Source: Micromonospora acroterricola (GTDB lineage Bacteria > Actinomycetota > Actinomycetes > Mycobacteriales > Micromonosporaceae). Taken from it: a stretch of DNA of 54,232 nucleotides. A program made the translations under genes and the position numbers. The stretch lies in assembly GCF_003172955.1 (NCBI RefSeq), contig NZ_QGKR01000193.1:1-54232 (forward strand). Direction: 5' to 3'. The notes below the pieces were generated by a model, which saw only the letters and a program-made list of their open reading frames with translations, searched no databases and was not told the DNA's origin. This document shows, in pieces, positions 27,053 through 36,553 of the stretch (positions are counted from its first letter, which is position 1; every line of letters begins with the position of its first letter).

Positions 27053-28905
27053 GCCCGGGGCTCCAGCAGCACCGGGGCGGGACGGGTCCCGCTCAGCTGC
27101 TGGGCCTGCTCGTAGAGCGCGGCCAACCGGGTCATCTTCAGCCGGATCTCACGCTGCCGCTGGTCACGCAGGGCGGCATCGGTGTCGGCCTCCTGCTTCG
27201 CGCTGCGGAACGACTGGACGATGGCCTCCTGGAGCTCCTCGGTGAGCCCCGTGAAGTGGTCGCGCAGCATCCGCTGCACCTGCCGCGTGGCGTCCCGGCA
27301 GTCCCGGATCATCCGGACGAAGAACTCGTCGACGTGCCGCTGGATCGCCGTCTTGACGGTTGCCTGCCGGCGTCGGAGCAACTGCTTGCTCTCGTCGCGG
27401 ATGCTCTTGCCGCCGAAGAGCGCGCCGATGCCGACCGAGACCGGGTTGATCATCGGCATCCCGGCCAGCGTCGTCGCCAGACCGAACATCAGCATGCCGC
27501 CGTACGAGCCCTTCATGCCGGTGAACAGCTTCTGACCCGTGGTGAACCGGTCGATCCTCGGCCGTTCCAGCTCGGGCAGCCGGTCGCCGATGTCCTCCGG
27601 CATCGTCATCGACCAGGGCGGCAGCACGTCGTAGCCGTAGCGGGCGAAGTTTGCGGCCACCCGGCGGGCGATCCAGTCGCAGCGCTGGATCAGCCACTCG
27701 TGGTTCGCCTCCGCCGCCTCCACCAGGCTCCGCTCCAGCCAGTCCTGGAAGGTGTCCCAGGCGACCAGGGGATCGGCCGTGTCGAACGCCTCGTCGACCG
27801 TTCGCAGGATCTGCCGCGTCCGGTCGCGCAGGTCGTACTCGATGTCGCTGAGCAGGTCGGCCATCTCGTCGGTGAGGGTGTTCTGCCAGCGGGTGGAGCA
27901 GCGGCGCAGCTCGTCGACCTCGCGCTGGGCCGCGTGCAGCCGGGAGATCGGCCCGGACTGCTCCTCGGCCTCCTGGGTGGCCAGCTCGGCGCGCAGCGGG
28001 GCGGCCAACTGCTCCACCACCGTCCGGGCCACCCCCTGCACCGAGGCCCGGGCCAGCTGGTTGGCCTTGCCCGCCAGGTCCCGCTGCAACCGGGCGATGA
28101 GCGCGGGAAAGCCCGACTCGGCGTTGAGGCCGCGGTCGTCGGCCGCCGCCGCGCGCAGCCGCAGCGCCGCCGAGACCGGGATCAGCGGCACCGGAACACC
28201 GGCGTCGGCCAGGTGCTGCCGGTTGCGCTCGGCGACCGCGCGCCAGTCCGCCACGAGATCCGTCTTGCTCTGCACCACGACCACGTTCGGGTGCGAGCGC
28301 ATGACGTGCAGCACCATGTTCAGCTCGGTGACCGAGAGTTCCCGGGTGGAGTCGGAGACCAGCAGCACGGTGTCCGCATGGGTGGGAGCGGCAACCGGGG
28401 CGCCGCCACCGATCGCCGCGATCTCGTCGGTGCCGGGAGTGTCCACCAGCACCAGCCCGGCGCCGAGCAGGGCGCGGGGCACTCCGATCTCGACGTACGC
28501 CGGGCCGCCACCCGGCCGACGCCCGACCGTGCCGGCCACCCCCGCCGCGACCTGGTTGAGCGCCACCGGGGTCCGCTCGACGATCGCCGCCGGCGCCGCG
28601 CCCGCGGGCCGGCCCGGCGTCGGTGGCGGCGCCTGGACCACGGCGGCGGCCGGAACGTCGGCGTGCTGCACCACGGTCGGCAGGACGGTGGTGCGGCCGT
28701 CGCCCACCGGGCAGGCCGGCGCGTTGATGATCGCGTTGATCAACTGACTCTTGCCCTGGTTCGGCTCGCCGATCACCAGGACCCGGAGTCTCGGATCCAG
28801 CAGCTGGGCACGCTTCTGCCGCACCGTCTGGAGCAGGTCACCTCGGCCGTGTGCGTTGCACGTGCGGGCGATCTCGTCCAGCACGTCCAACCAGATCCCC
28901 GCCAT
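27049..28905 (-). CDS. IniA-like dynamin-family GTPase
   Basis: A 618-residue dynamin-like GTPase. G1 GEPNQGKSQ (about 44-52), G2 Thr in GRTTVLPT, G3 DTPGTDE, G4 VQSKTDL. A long helical stalk encloses a hydrophobic segment around GMLMFGLATTLAGMPMINPV, the likely membrane-inserting paddle, as in mycobacterial IniA. The start is ATG 28905, or the GTG just before it. It is the second gene of an IniB-IniA-IniC-like order. It probably works with the shorter GTPase at the plasma membrane in envelope stress tolerance (inferred). Confidence 0.85.
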   Translation of the reverse strand: MAGIWLDVLDEIARTCNAHGRGDLLQTVRQKRAQLLDPRLRVLVIGEPNQGKSQLINAIINAPACPVGDGRTTVLPTVVQHADVPAAAVVQAPPPTPGRPAGAAPAAIVERTPVALNQVAAGVAGTVGRRPGGGPAYVEIGVPRALLGAGLVLVDTPGTDEIAAIGGGAPVAAPTHADTVLLVSDSTRELSVTELNMVLHVMRSHPNVVVVQSKTDLVADWRAVAERNRQHLADAGVPVPLIPVSAALRLRAAAADDRGLNAESGFPALIARLQRDLAGKANQLARASVQGVARTVVEQLAAPLRAELATQEAEEQSGPISRLHAAQREVDELRRCSTRWQNTLTDEMADLLSDIEYDLRDRTRQILRTVDEAFDTADPLVAWDTFQDWLERSLVEAAEANHEWLIQRCDWIARRVAANFARYGYDVLPPWSMTMPEDIGDRLPELERPRIDRFTTGQKLFTGMKGSYGGMLMFGLATTLAGMPMINPVSVGIGALFGGKSIRDESKQLLRRRQATVKTAIQRHVDEFFVRMIRDCRDATRQVQRMLRDHFTGLTEELQEAIVQSFRSAKQEADTDAALRDQRQREIRLKMTRLAALYEQAQQLSGTRPAPVLLEPRA

Positions 28906-28935
28906 CACCGCACCAAGTGTGCGGATTTCGGCTCA

Positions 28936-28998
28936 ATTATCAAGAGGGACCGGAAGGGAAACCGGAGAGGGCCGGACCGCCCAGGGCGATCCGGCCTC
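28936..28998 (-). promoter_or_regulatory. Intercistronic hairpin and possible internal promoter between iniB-like and iniA-like genes
   Basis: Between the iniB-like stop and the iniA-like start is a stem (arms around 28966-28980 and 28984-28998; GAG, GCCGGA and CGCC blocks pair, with a bulge and one mismatch). On the minus strand it is followed by a pyrimidine-rich run and GATAAT (28941-28936), which could be a -10. It may attenuate transcription so that the small IniB-like protein is made in excess, or provide a separate start for the GTPases. Confidence 0.4.
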
Positions 28999-29020
28999 CC
29001 GCTCCTACCGGGAATCCCCG

Positions 29021-29941
29021 TCAGAGCAGACCGCCGGTGATGCCCAGCAGTCCATTGTCCGACGAGGCGGGCCCCCCGTCGTGCAAGTCGCCGGTCACGC
29101 CGTCGGTCAGGCCACCGGTGACGTCACCGACCGTGCCGGTGACACCAGGGACGAGCCCGTCCACCTGGTGCGTCACGCCGCCCACGACGGACGGCACGTC
29201 CAGCGGCGGGACCACGCCGCCCACGGCGCCGCCGCCGTCACCCAGGCCCAGCCCGCCCAGGGTGTCGCCGACACCGAGCGAGCCGAGGGTGTCGTCGACA
29301 CCGAGGGAGCCGACGAGGCCGTCGACGTGACCCTGGGTGCCGGAGAGGACACCGCCGGTCAGGTCGCCGCCGAGCAGGCCCGAGTCGGTCGCGCCGAGCA
29401 GGCCGGTGGGGTTGCCGACAGTGCCGGTGACGTCGCCGACCACCGGGTCCACGATGCCGTCCACCGGCGCCACCACGTCGGCGTCGAGGGTGTGCGCCAC
29501 ATCGGACACACCGGTCAGGTCGGTGTCGAGGCCGCTCGGACCCACGCCCAGGCCGATGCCCGGCAGCACGGTGACGCCGGCGGCGACCGTCGCCGGGTCG
29601 ACCGCGATGGCGCCCAGCACGCCCGCCTTGACGTCCAGGCCGCCGGGAGAGCTGGTGATGCTGATCTGCTGCGCCACGCTCTGCAGCTGGCCGACCACGT
29701 CGGTGGCGTCGGTCACCAGCGGGTCGAACCCGAGCTGCTCGACCGGGGCCAGCGGCGCGAGGCCCTGACCGGGGGCGTAGTCGACCACCAGCGGGACGAC
29801 GTCCTGCACGTCGGCGGCCGTGATGTCGGTGAGCCCCGCGGCGTTCAGCGCACCCTCCGGGTCGAGGTCGAAGGCCGACCGCGCGTCAGGGTTGGTCAGC
29901 AGGTCGAGCACGAAGTCGTGGAGGGTCTGGTTCGAGTCCAT
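29021..29941 (-). CDS. IniB-like protein, Gly/Val/Asp-rich
   Basis: A 306-residue protein. The first 50-60 residues (TLHDFVLDLLTNPDARSAFDLDPEGAL) match the IniB N-terminal domain. The remainder is low-complexity, built from Gly-Val-Thr-Asp-Leu repeats such as VTGTVGDVTGGL with no Cys, no evident signal peptide and no anchor. In mycobacteria iniB is the first gene of the isoniazid-inducible iniBAC operon. GAGGAGAA lies seven bases before the ATG. It is first in the same order here, followed by two dynamin GTPases. Biochemical role unknown even in the type system. Confidence 0.82.
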   Translation of the reverse strand: MDSNQTLHDFVLDLLTNPDARSAFDLDPEGALNAAGLTDITAADVQDVVPLVVDYAPGQGLAPLAPVEQLGFDPLVTDATDVVGQLQSVAQQISITSSPGGLDVKAGVLGAIAVDPATVAAGVTVLPGIGLGVGPSGLDTDLTGVSDVAHTLDADVVAPVDGIVDPVVGDVTGTVGNPTGLLGATDSGLLGGDLTGGVLSGTQGHVDGLVGSLGVDDTLGSLGVGDTLGGLGLGDGGGAVGGVVPPLDVPSVVGGVTHQVDGLVPGVTGTVGDVTGGLTDGVTGDLHDGGPASSDNGLLGITGGLL

Positions 29942-30240
29942 GTGCCGGTTCTCCTCGGATGTGGCGTCGGCGACCGTCGTTCGTCGAGAGTGACGCTATT
30001 GCCGGGGGGTGACCCCGGACATCGGGGTTCCGCCCGCATCCCGTCCCGCCGCATTAGGGTCTCCACGCCCTCCTACGTTAGGGGGGCTGGGGGAAACCGT
30101 CCCGGCCAGATTAGGGTCCCGACCAGGGGGCGATCTCTGGTACGAACGTAGGAGCCCGCGGGGTTCGCCGGGGGTGGGTCGCCGGGCAGCGCCCGCGCGA
30201 TCGCCACCGGCCGGCCAACTCACGGGGAGAGATGAGACGG
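29942..30240. promoter_or_regulatory. Divergent control region between the iniB-like and Hsp70-like genes
   Basis: About 300 bases without a gene but rich in symmetric elements: ACCCCG-N5-CGGGGT (30012-30028); CCTA-CGT-TAGG (30072-30082); direct repeats ATTAGGGTC at 30053-30061 and 30110-30118; and CTCCTACGTT (30070-30079) repeated inverted at 30145-30154. CCTA/TAGG-type dyads resemble NarL/LuxR-family boxes, and a LuxR gene lies two genes away. It likely carries both divergent promoters. Confidence 0.5.
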
Positions 30241-31506
30241 ATGCCGTACGTCCTGGGGATAGACATCGGAAGCACCAACACGGCCGCCGCCGTCGCGCGA
30301 CGACACGGTACGACCTGGACGCGTCCCGAGCCGGTCCCGCTGAACGCCGGCTCGGTCCTCCTGCCGTCGGTGCTGCACCTGTCGGAGGACGGCTCACTGC
30401 ACGTCGGCGAGCCCACGACCGACGACGGCAGCCGCATCACCAGGGACTTCGTCCGCCGGATCGGCGACGACGTGCCCCTGCTGCTCGGCGGTGAGGCGTG
30501 CGCGCCGCAGACGTTGACCGCCGAGCTGGCGACCTGGGTGGTGGAACGGGTGCACGCCTTCGAGGGCGGCCCGGCCGAGGCGATCGTGCTCAGCCACCCG
30601 GCGAGCTGGCGCCCGTACCGGCGGGACCTGCTGCGCCGGGCGCTGTTCGACCTCGGCCTGCGCACCGTGACGCTGCTGCCTCGCACGGTCACGGTGGCCG
30701 AGGGCCACGCGGCCCGCGGGTTCGGGGGCACCACGGCCGCCGTCTACGCGCTGGGGGGCAACAGCTTCGAAGCCGCCCTGGTGCGACGTACCCCGCGCGG
30801 CACGTACGAGACCTTCGGCACCCCACAGGGCCTCGACCCGATCGGCGGCGCCGACTTCGACGAGGCGCTGGCCGCCCACGTACGCACCGTGCTGGCCCGG
30901 GAGCTGGCGGCCACCGCACGTCGGGGCGCCCAGGCCGCCCTGCGGGGGCTGCTGCCCGAGTGCGGCCGGGTCAAGCGTGAGCTGACCGTCGACCTGGCGG
31001 CCGACGTGGTGCTGCCCCTGCCCACCGGGCCGGCGCGGATCCCGGTGACGCGGGCGCAGTTCGAGGACATGATCCGCCCGACGGTGCAGGCCACTGTCGA
31101 CCTCCTGCTCCGGACCGTGCACGGCGCCGGCCTGACGCCGGCGCAGCTCGACGGCGTCCTGCTCGCCGGTGGTTCCGCCCGTATCCCGCTCGTCACCGAG
31201 CTGATCACCGCGGCCCTTCCCGTTCCGGTCGAGGTCGAGCCGGACTCCCAACTGACCGCCGCCACCGGGGCGGCGATGGCCGCCTGTCAGGTGGTGTCGC
31301 CACGCCCCCGCCGACCGGAGCCGGCACGCGAACCGGCGGCGGTCGCCGGCGCCGGCCGGGCCGCCATCCCGGCGACCCGCCGCCCCCACCACGACACCAC
31401 CGTTCCGGGCGATCCGCCTCCGCGCCCCCCGGTCCGGATCCTCCCACTGGAACTGCCGAAGGCGTCCCGCCTGGCACTGGCCCGAGGCCGGGGACGCGAA
31501 GGATGA
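30241..31506 (+). CDS. Hsp70-like ATPase lacking a substrate-binding domain
   Basis: A 421-residue protein. Residues about 1-345 form an Hsp70/actin-fold nucleotide-binding domain: phosphate-1 VLGIDIGSTNT at the start, a phosphate-2 loop ALGGNSFEAA in place of the usual DxGGG, and adenosine motif LLAGGSARIP. The tail (about 350-421) is Pro/Arg-rich and disordered, with no beta-sandwich or lid domain, so it is not a conventional chaperone. The start is ATG 30241 (family-like MPYVLGIDIG); ATG 30232 is an alternative. It overlaps the LuxR gene by four bases and diverges from the iniB-like gene. Possibly an ATP-dependent sensor partner of the regulator (inferred). Confidence 0.85.
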   Translation: MPYVLGIDIGSTNTAAAVARRHGTTWTRPEPVPLNAGSVLLPSVLHLSEDGSLHVGEPTTDDGSRITRDFVRRIGDDVPLLLGGEACAPQTLTAELATWVVERVHAFEGGPAEAIVLSHPASWRPYRRDLLRRALFDLGLRTVTLLPRTVTVAEGHAARGFGGTTAAVYALGGNSFEAALVRRTPRGTYETFGTPQGLDPIGGADFDEALAAHVRTVLARELAATARRGAQAALRGLLPECGRVKRELTVDLAADVVLPLPTGPARIPVTRAQFEDMIRPTVQATVDLLLRTVHGAGLTPAQLDGVLLAGGSARIPLVTELITAALPVPVEVEPDSQLTAATGAAMAACQVVSPRPRRPEPAREPAAVAGAGRAAIPATRRPHHDTTVPGDPPPRPPVRILPLELPKASRLALARGRGREG

Positions 31507-34084
31507 GCACAATGATCATGAATGACGTCGCCGAGTCCGGGCTGGTCCTGGGCGAGGGGCCGACGACCCTGCTGGAGATGGTCGCGAAGGACCCGACCGG
31601 GCCGCTGAGCGTCGGCCTGGCCGGGCCGGGCGGCCACGGCAAGACCGCGCTGCTCGCGGAGCTGGCGCGCGTCCACCAGCAGGCGGGCGGCACGGTGCGC
31701 ACGGGTGCCCCGCCGCCGGACGAGGAGGTCGCCCCCGACACCCTGGTGCTGGTCGACGACGCGCACCTGCTCGACGACGCACGACTCGCGGCGCTGCTGC
31801 GCCTGGCGGCCACCCGCCGGCACCGGCTGGTGATCGCCCACCGCCCGTGGCCCCGGTCGGCGGCCCTCATGGAGCTGGCCGACACCCTGCGACGGGACGG
31901 GCAGGCCCTGCTGCTCACCGCGTTCACCCGCGAGCAGACCGCGGCCTACCTCGCCGACACGGTGGGGCAGGCCCTGCGAGACGATCTGGTCGACTTCGTC
32001 CACACGCAGACCGGCGGCGTGCCTCGGGATGTCGAGCGGCTGGCCCGCGGACTGCGCGGGCCGGAGAGCGGCGCCGCCGTCCCGGTCGAGCCTCCCCGGT
32101 CCACCGTCCTGGAGTTCGTCCCGGACCTGGAGGTGCTGGCCGCCGACGTCCGACGACTGCTGCTCGCTGTCGCGGCCGGCGTGCCGCTGCCGGTGAGCAT
32201 GCTCGGCGCGCTCCTCGGCCGCGAGCCGGAGGCGGTGGACGAGCTGATCGCCACCACCAGGGCGGCCGGCCTGCTCGGCGCCGACGGCCGGCTCGCGCCG
32301 ATCGTCCGACGGGCCGTCACCACGCTGAGCCCGGCCACCGACCGCAGCGGAGTCTGGCGCCGGCTCACCGAGTTGCAGCTCGCGCGCGGTGGCGCCGTGC
32401 GCCGCTGGTGCGGTCACTGCTCGCGGCGGGCGTGCTCGGCGACTGCCCGGCCCCGACGCTGGCGGCCGCCGCGGAGGAGGCGCTGGCCGACGATCCGGCC
32501 TTCGCCTCCGAGCTGTTCGCTGCCGCCACGGCGGCCGGCTGGCCGGCCAGCGCCCGGCAGGCGCTCGCCGCCGCGCTCGCCGGCAATCTCGACGGCGCCC
32601 TGCGGCTGGCGGACCGCCTGCTGGCCACGGCCGCTCCGACCGACCGCACGGAGGCCGCCATGGTGGCGGCGACGGCACTGGCGCACCGCGGTCACGCCGG
32701 TCGCAGCGTGGAGCTGTACCGGTGGGCGGGCACCTCCTCGTCGGTGGCGTTCGCCACCGTCGGCGGGCTCGCCACCGGCGACCCGGCCGCCGCCCGGCCG
32801 CCGACGGGCGACCTGGCCGGCGAGCCGCCCACGCTGCACGCCAGCGCCGCCCGACTGATGGCCGACGGGGTACGGGAGAGCGTCACCGGCCCACCGACCG
32901 CCGCACTCTCGGCGCTCGTGCAGGCTGCCGCGCTGCTGGAGCCGGACGGGCGGGCGGCGCTCCTGCCGGACAGCCCGGCCGCGCTCGCCGCCTTGACGGC
33001 GGTGCACTGCGGTGAGCTGGAGGTCGCCGACCGGGTGCTGCACCGGGCGCTGACGGCCGGCGTGGGCGGCCCGCTGATGGCTCGCCGTCACCGGCTGTTG
33101 CAGGCCTGGATCCTGATGGTCCGGGGCCAGACGCTCGCCGCGGCCGAGCACCTCGCCACGGTGACCGTCGACGGACGGCCGCTGGAGTCACGCGACCAGC
33201 TCTTCGCCGCCGCGCTCCGGATGGGCATCGGCCGCCGCAACAGCGACCTCGGCGCACTCAAGCGTGGCTGGGAGCAGGCGCTGGAGGCGGTCGTCCGGCA
33301 CCCCGTCGACCTGTTCACGCTGCTGCCGCTGGGCGAGCTCGCCATCGCGGGCGCCCGGCTGGGCGACCTGGCCCGACTGGAGCCGTACCTGCGGGAGGCC
33401 CGGTCGCTGCTCGGCCGGCTCGGGGAGCCGGCACTGTGGAGCGTCCCACTGCACTGGAGCGGGCTGCACGCCGCGATCCTGATCGACGAGCCGGTGGCCG
33501 CCGACGAGCACGTCGCCGCCCTGCTCGCCGCCGCGGGCCACAGCCGGTACGCGGCCGTCGTCGCCGCGGCCGCCGAGAGCTGGGTGGAGGTGCTGCGGGG
33601 TGTGGTCGACCCGGTCCGGGTGGAGGCCGCCGCCCGGGGGCTGCACGACACCGGCCTGTGCTGGGACGGCGCCCGCCTCGCCGGGCAGGCCGCGATCCGC
33701 ACCTCGGACCGGCGGGCGATGACCACTCTCCTGGAGTGCGCCCGCGTGCTCCAGGGCCGGCCGGCCGGCTCCACGGGCGGGCAGCGGCCCGCGACCGCCG
33801 CGGGCGCCACCCAGGTCGCCGACGCCAACGCCGGCCCCACCCAGCAGGGGCTCAGCGACCGTGAGTACGAGGTGGCCGAGCTGGTGCTGGCCGGGCTGAC
33901 CTATCGCGAGATCGGTGACCGGCTCTTCATCTCGGCCAAGACCGTGGAGCACCACGTGGCCCGGATGCGCAACCGGCTGAACTGCGCCAACCGGGCCGAG
34001 CTGCTGGCACTGCTGCGCACGGTCGTCGCCGACCGCGCCAGCAACGCGGCCGGCCAGCCCTGGCCGCAACGGTCGCCCCGATGA
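31503..34084 (+). pseudogene. LuxR-family STAND regulator split by a one-base frameshift
   Basis: The N-terminal part reads from ATG 31503 in one frame: P-loop GLAGPGGHGKTALL, Walker B TLVLVDDAH, AAA/NACHT-like helices, up to LTELQLARGGAV at about 32398. The continuation APLVRSLLAAGVLGD onward lies in another frame to the TGA at 34084: TPR-like helices, then a LuxR HTH (LSDREYEVAELVLAGLTYREIGDRLFISAKTVEHHVARMRNRL). A single missing base near 32396-32400 restores one protein of about 860 residues. Both halves keep normal codon bias, so the lesion is recent or a sequencing error in GC-rich DNA. The start overlaps the Hsp70-like stop. Intact relatives would be regulators of the LuxR/MalT type. 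Confidence 0.82.
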
Positions 34085-34091
34085 GGCGGCC

Positions 34092-36107
34092 GTGCGGTGG
34101 GTGCCGGTGGCCCGGGCGGAGCGGAACGTGACGCCCCCCGAAGCCCGGTCGATCCGGATCAGGCTCGTCGCGCTGGCGGCCGTGCTGGTGACGCTCTGGT
34201 CGTACGCGGCCTACCTGAGCGTCCAGGACGCGGCCGACCTGCTCCGCGTCCGGGCCCTCGCGGACACCCTGGGCCAGCCCGTCGATCGACTGATCATGAG
34301 CCTGCAGACCGAGCGTCGGCTCACCGTCGAGACGATCGCCGGGGCGGAGCGCGCGGGGACCGCGCTGGCTGGCGCGCGGGAGGGGACCGACCGGGCGGCG
34401 GCCGAGGTACGTGCGTTCACCGAGGGCAGCGACCTGCGGCTGCTCACCGCGAGCGCGGTCCGCGACCGGGCCGACGAGCTGGTCCGGCGACTGGACGGCC
34501 TGAGCACCGTCCGGTCCCGGGTGGACGATCAGCGGATCGACCGTGCCGAGGCGGTCGACCGGTACGACCGGCTGGTCGACGCCGCCTTCGTCGTGTACGG
34601 GCCGGAGTGGGGCGCGTACGAGAGCGCGCTCGCCGCCGACACCCGCGCGGTGATCGCGCTGGCCCGCGCCCGGGAGCTGCTGGCGCGCGAGGACGCCCTG
34701 GTCAGCGCCGCCCTGGCCGCCGGTCGGATCAGCGCCGACGAGCGGCGCCACCTGGCGGAGCTGGTCGGCAACCGGCGGTACGCGAGCGCCGAGGCGAGCG
34801 CCGGGCTGCCGGCCGACGCGCCGGGGGACCACGAGCGTCTCACGGCCGGCCCCCCGTTCGCGGGCCTGCTCGCCCTGGAGGACGTGCTGCTGCGGCCGGA
34901 CACCGCGAATCCCCTCACCGGCGTCACCGCCCCGGACTGGCGGGCGGCGGCCGACGCCGCCCTCGGCGCGCTGCACGAGCTGGTGACGGCGACCGCCCGC
35001 AGCAGTGTCGAGCGGGCCACACCGGGCGCCGCCGTGATCGTGGCGCGCACCGGCGCCGTGGTGGGGCTCGGTCTCATCGCGGTGATCGTGGTTCTGCTGA
35101 GCTGGGCCGGCACCGTCCGCCGGTTGACCGACCACCCGGGCCGGTCGGGCGCCCCCCGTCACGAGCAGGAGTCACCGACCGGCGCGGCGCTCGCCCCACC
35201 CGCCGTCACGGCGCGCGTCGACCCTCCGGTGCGGCCCCGGGATGCCACCGCGACCCACGAGCTGTTCCTGCGGCTGACCCGGCGCAACCAGATCCTGCTG
35301 CGCGACCAGCTCAGCCTGTTGGACGGCATGCAGCGGCGGGAGCGGACCGACGAGGAGAACGACGAGCTGTTCCGGCTCGACCACCTCACCACCCTGGTCC
35401 GGCGCAACGTGGAGAAGGTCATCGCTCTCGCCGGCGGGAAACCGGCCCGCCGCTGGCGGCGCCCGGTGCCCCTGCTCGACGTCGCGCGCGGCGCGGTCGC
35501 CGAGGTCCCGGACTACCACCGGGTCCTGATCGCGCCCCACTGGCCGTGGACGCTCGCCGGCCCCGCCGTCACGGACGTCATCCACCTGCTGGCCGAGCTG
35601 ATCGAGAACGCCCTCGCCTTCGCACCGACGGAGACCACCGTCCGGGTCGCCGGCGAGCACCGGCCACAGGGCTGTGCCGTCCTGGTCATCGACGACGGCC
35701 CCGGCCTCGACGCGACCGCGCTCACCGAGGCGAACCATCTGCTCGGCAACCCACCACCGGACGGCCCGCCCACCGGTCGTACCGGGCTGTACACCGCCGC
35801 CGTGCTCGCCGCCCGCTGCGGCGCCCGGGTCTCGCTGCGTCCCAGCCAGCGGGGCGGGACGGCCGCGATCGTGCTCCTCCCGGCCGGGCTGGTCACGGCC
35901 GCCGGCGGCGGTGGACCGGCCACGCCTCCCATCGACCCCGCGTACCGGCCGGCCCGGCCCGCCGGGGACCAGGCGCCCGCGCCCGGCGGGCACGGCGAGC
36001 TGCCGATGCGGATCCGCCAACCCGGCCCGACCGGGCCCGAACGCGGCACCACCGGCCCCGACACCGTCGAGTTGCCGGTCGCGAGAGCAGCAAGGAGACA
36101 TCGATGA
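34092..36107 (+). CDS. Membrane sensor histidine-kinase-like protein (conservon CvnA type, nitrate/nitrite-sensing domain)
   Basis: A 671-residue protein. TM1 about 22-45, extracellular helical NIT-like sensing domain about 50-310 (MSLQTERRLTVETIAG), TM2 about 313-340. The cytoplasmic part has a conserved helix RLDHLTTLVRRNVEKVIALAG carrying the putative phospho-acceptor His, then a HATPase domain (ENALAFAP, DDGPGLD, GLYTAAVLAARCGARVSLRPS). A Pro-rich C-terminal tail follows. It matches the CvnA component of Streptomyces conservons. The GTG start has GAGG five bases upstream. Its stop overlaps the roadblock gene start (ATGA). Confidence 0.87.
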   Translation: MRWVPVARAERNVTPPEARSIRIRLVALAAVLVTLWSYAAYLSVQDAADLLRVRALADTLGQPVDRLIMSLQTERRLTVETIAGAERAGTALAGAREGTDRAAAEVRAFTEGSDLRLLTASAVRDRADELVRRLDGLSTVRSRVDDQRIDRAEAVDRYDRLVDAAFVVYGPEWGAYESALAADTRAVIALARARELLAREDALVSAALAAGRISADERRHLAELVGNRRYASAEASAGLPADAPGDHERLTAGPPFAGLLALEDVLLRPDTANPLTGVTAPDWRAAADAALGALHELVTATARSSVERATPGAAVIVARTGAVVGLGLIAVIVVLLSWAGTVRRLTDHPGRSGAPRHEQESPTGAALAPPAVTARVDPPVRPRDATATHELFLRLTRRNQILLRDQLSLLDGMQRRERTDEENDELFRLDHLTTLVRRNVEKVIALAGGKPARRWRRPVPLLDVARGAVAEVPDYHRVLIAPHWPWTLAGPAVTDVIHLLAELIENALAFAPTETTVRVAGEHRPQGCAVLVIDDGPGLDATALTEANHLLGNPPPDGPPTGRTGLYTAAVLAARCGARVSLRPSQRGGTAAIVLLPAGLVTAAGGGGPATPPIDPAYRPARPAGDQAPAPGGHGELPMRIRQPGPTGPERGTTGPDTVELPVARAARRHR

Positions 36108-36553
36108 CGCAAGCAGTGGTCAGCGGAGACAGCCTGACCGGCGCCCTGGACCGCCTGGTCGACCGGGTGCGCGGCGCGGAGTTCGCCGTGGTGCTCTCTC
36201 CGGACGGGCTGCCGCTCGGCGGATCCCGCCGGGTCGAGGCGAAGCTGGCCGAGCAGATCTCCGGTGTGGTCGCCGGCCTGCTGGCGCTGGGGCTGGCCGC
36301 CACCCGGACCTGCGACGCGGGCGGGCTGCGGCAGATCGTGGTGCAGATGTCGCGGGCGTTCCTCTTCATCGCCACGATCCGCAACGGGACAATCCTCACC
36401 GTTCGGATCGCCGGCGACGACGCCGAGGTCGGGGACATGGCGTACGAGGTGGCGCTGTTCGTCGGACAGGCCGAGCGGCACCTCCCCGTGAGCCTGGAGC
36501 CGGCCCGCGCTGCGGTGAGCGGGGACACCGGTGTACACCACCGACACCGCTGA
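36104..36553 (+). CDS. Roadblock/LC7-domain protein (CvnB type)
   Basis: A 149-residue roadblock/LC7 protein: LDRLVDRVRGAEFAVVLSPDGLPLG, then a central helix (LAEQISGVVAGLLALGLAATRT) and the strands FLFIATIRNGTILTVR. These proteins regulate small GTPases; in conservons CvnB works with the CvnD GTPase. AAGGAG precedes the ATG, and the ATG overlaps the kinase stop. It overlaps the DUF742 gene by 23 bases. No CvnD-type GTPase follows here, which is unusual. Confidence 0.9.
   Translation: MTQAVVSGDSLTGALDRLVDRVRGAEFAVVLSPDGLPLGGSRRVEAKLAEQISGVVAGLLALGLAATRTCDAGGLRQIVVQMSRAFLFIATIRNGTILTVRIAGDDAEVGDMAYEVALFVGQAERHLPVSLEPARAAVSGDTGVHHRHR

Noticed and set aside
30012..30028. ACCCCG/CGGGGT dyad as a terminator
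   Set aside because: The stem is only six bases and lies upstream of both divergent genes, so it fits an operator better.
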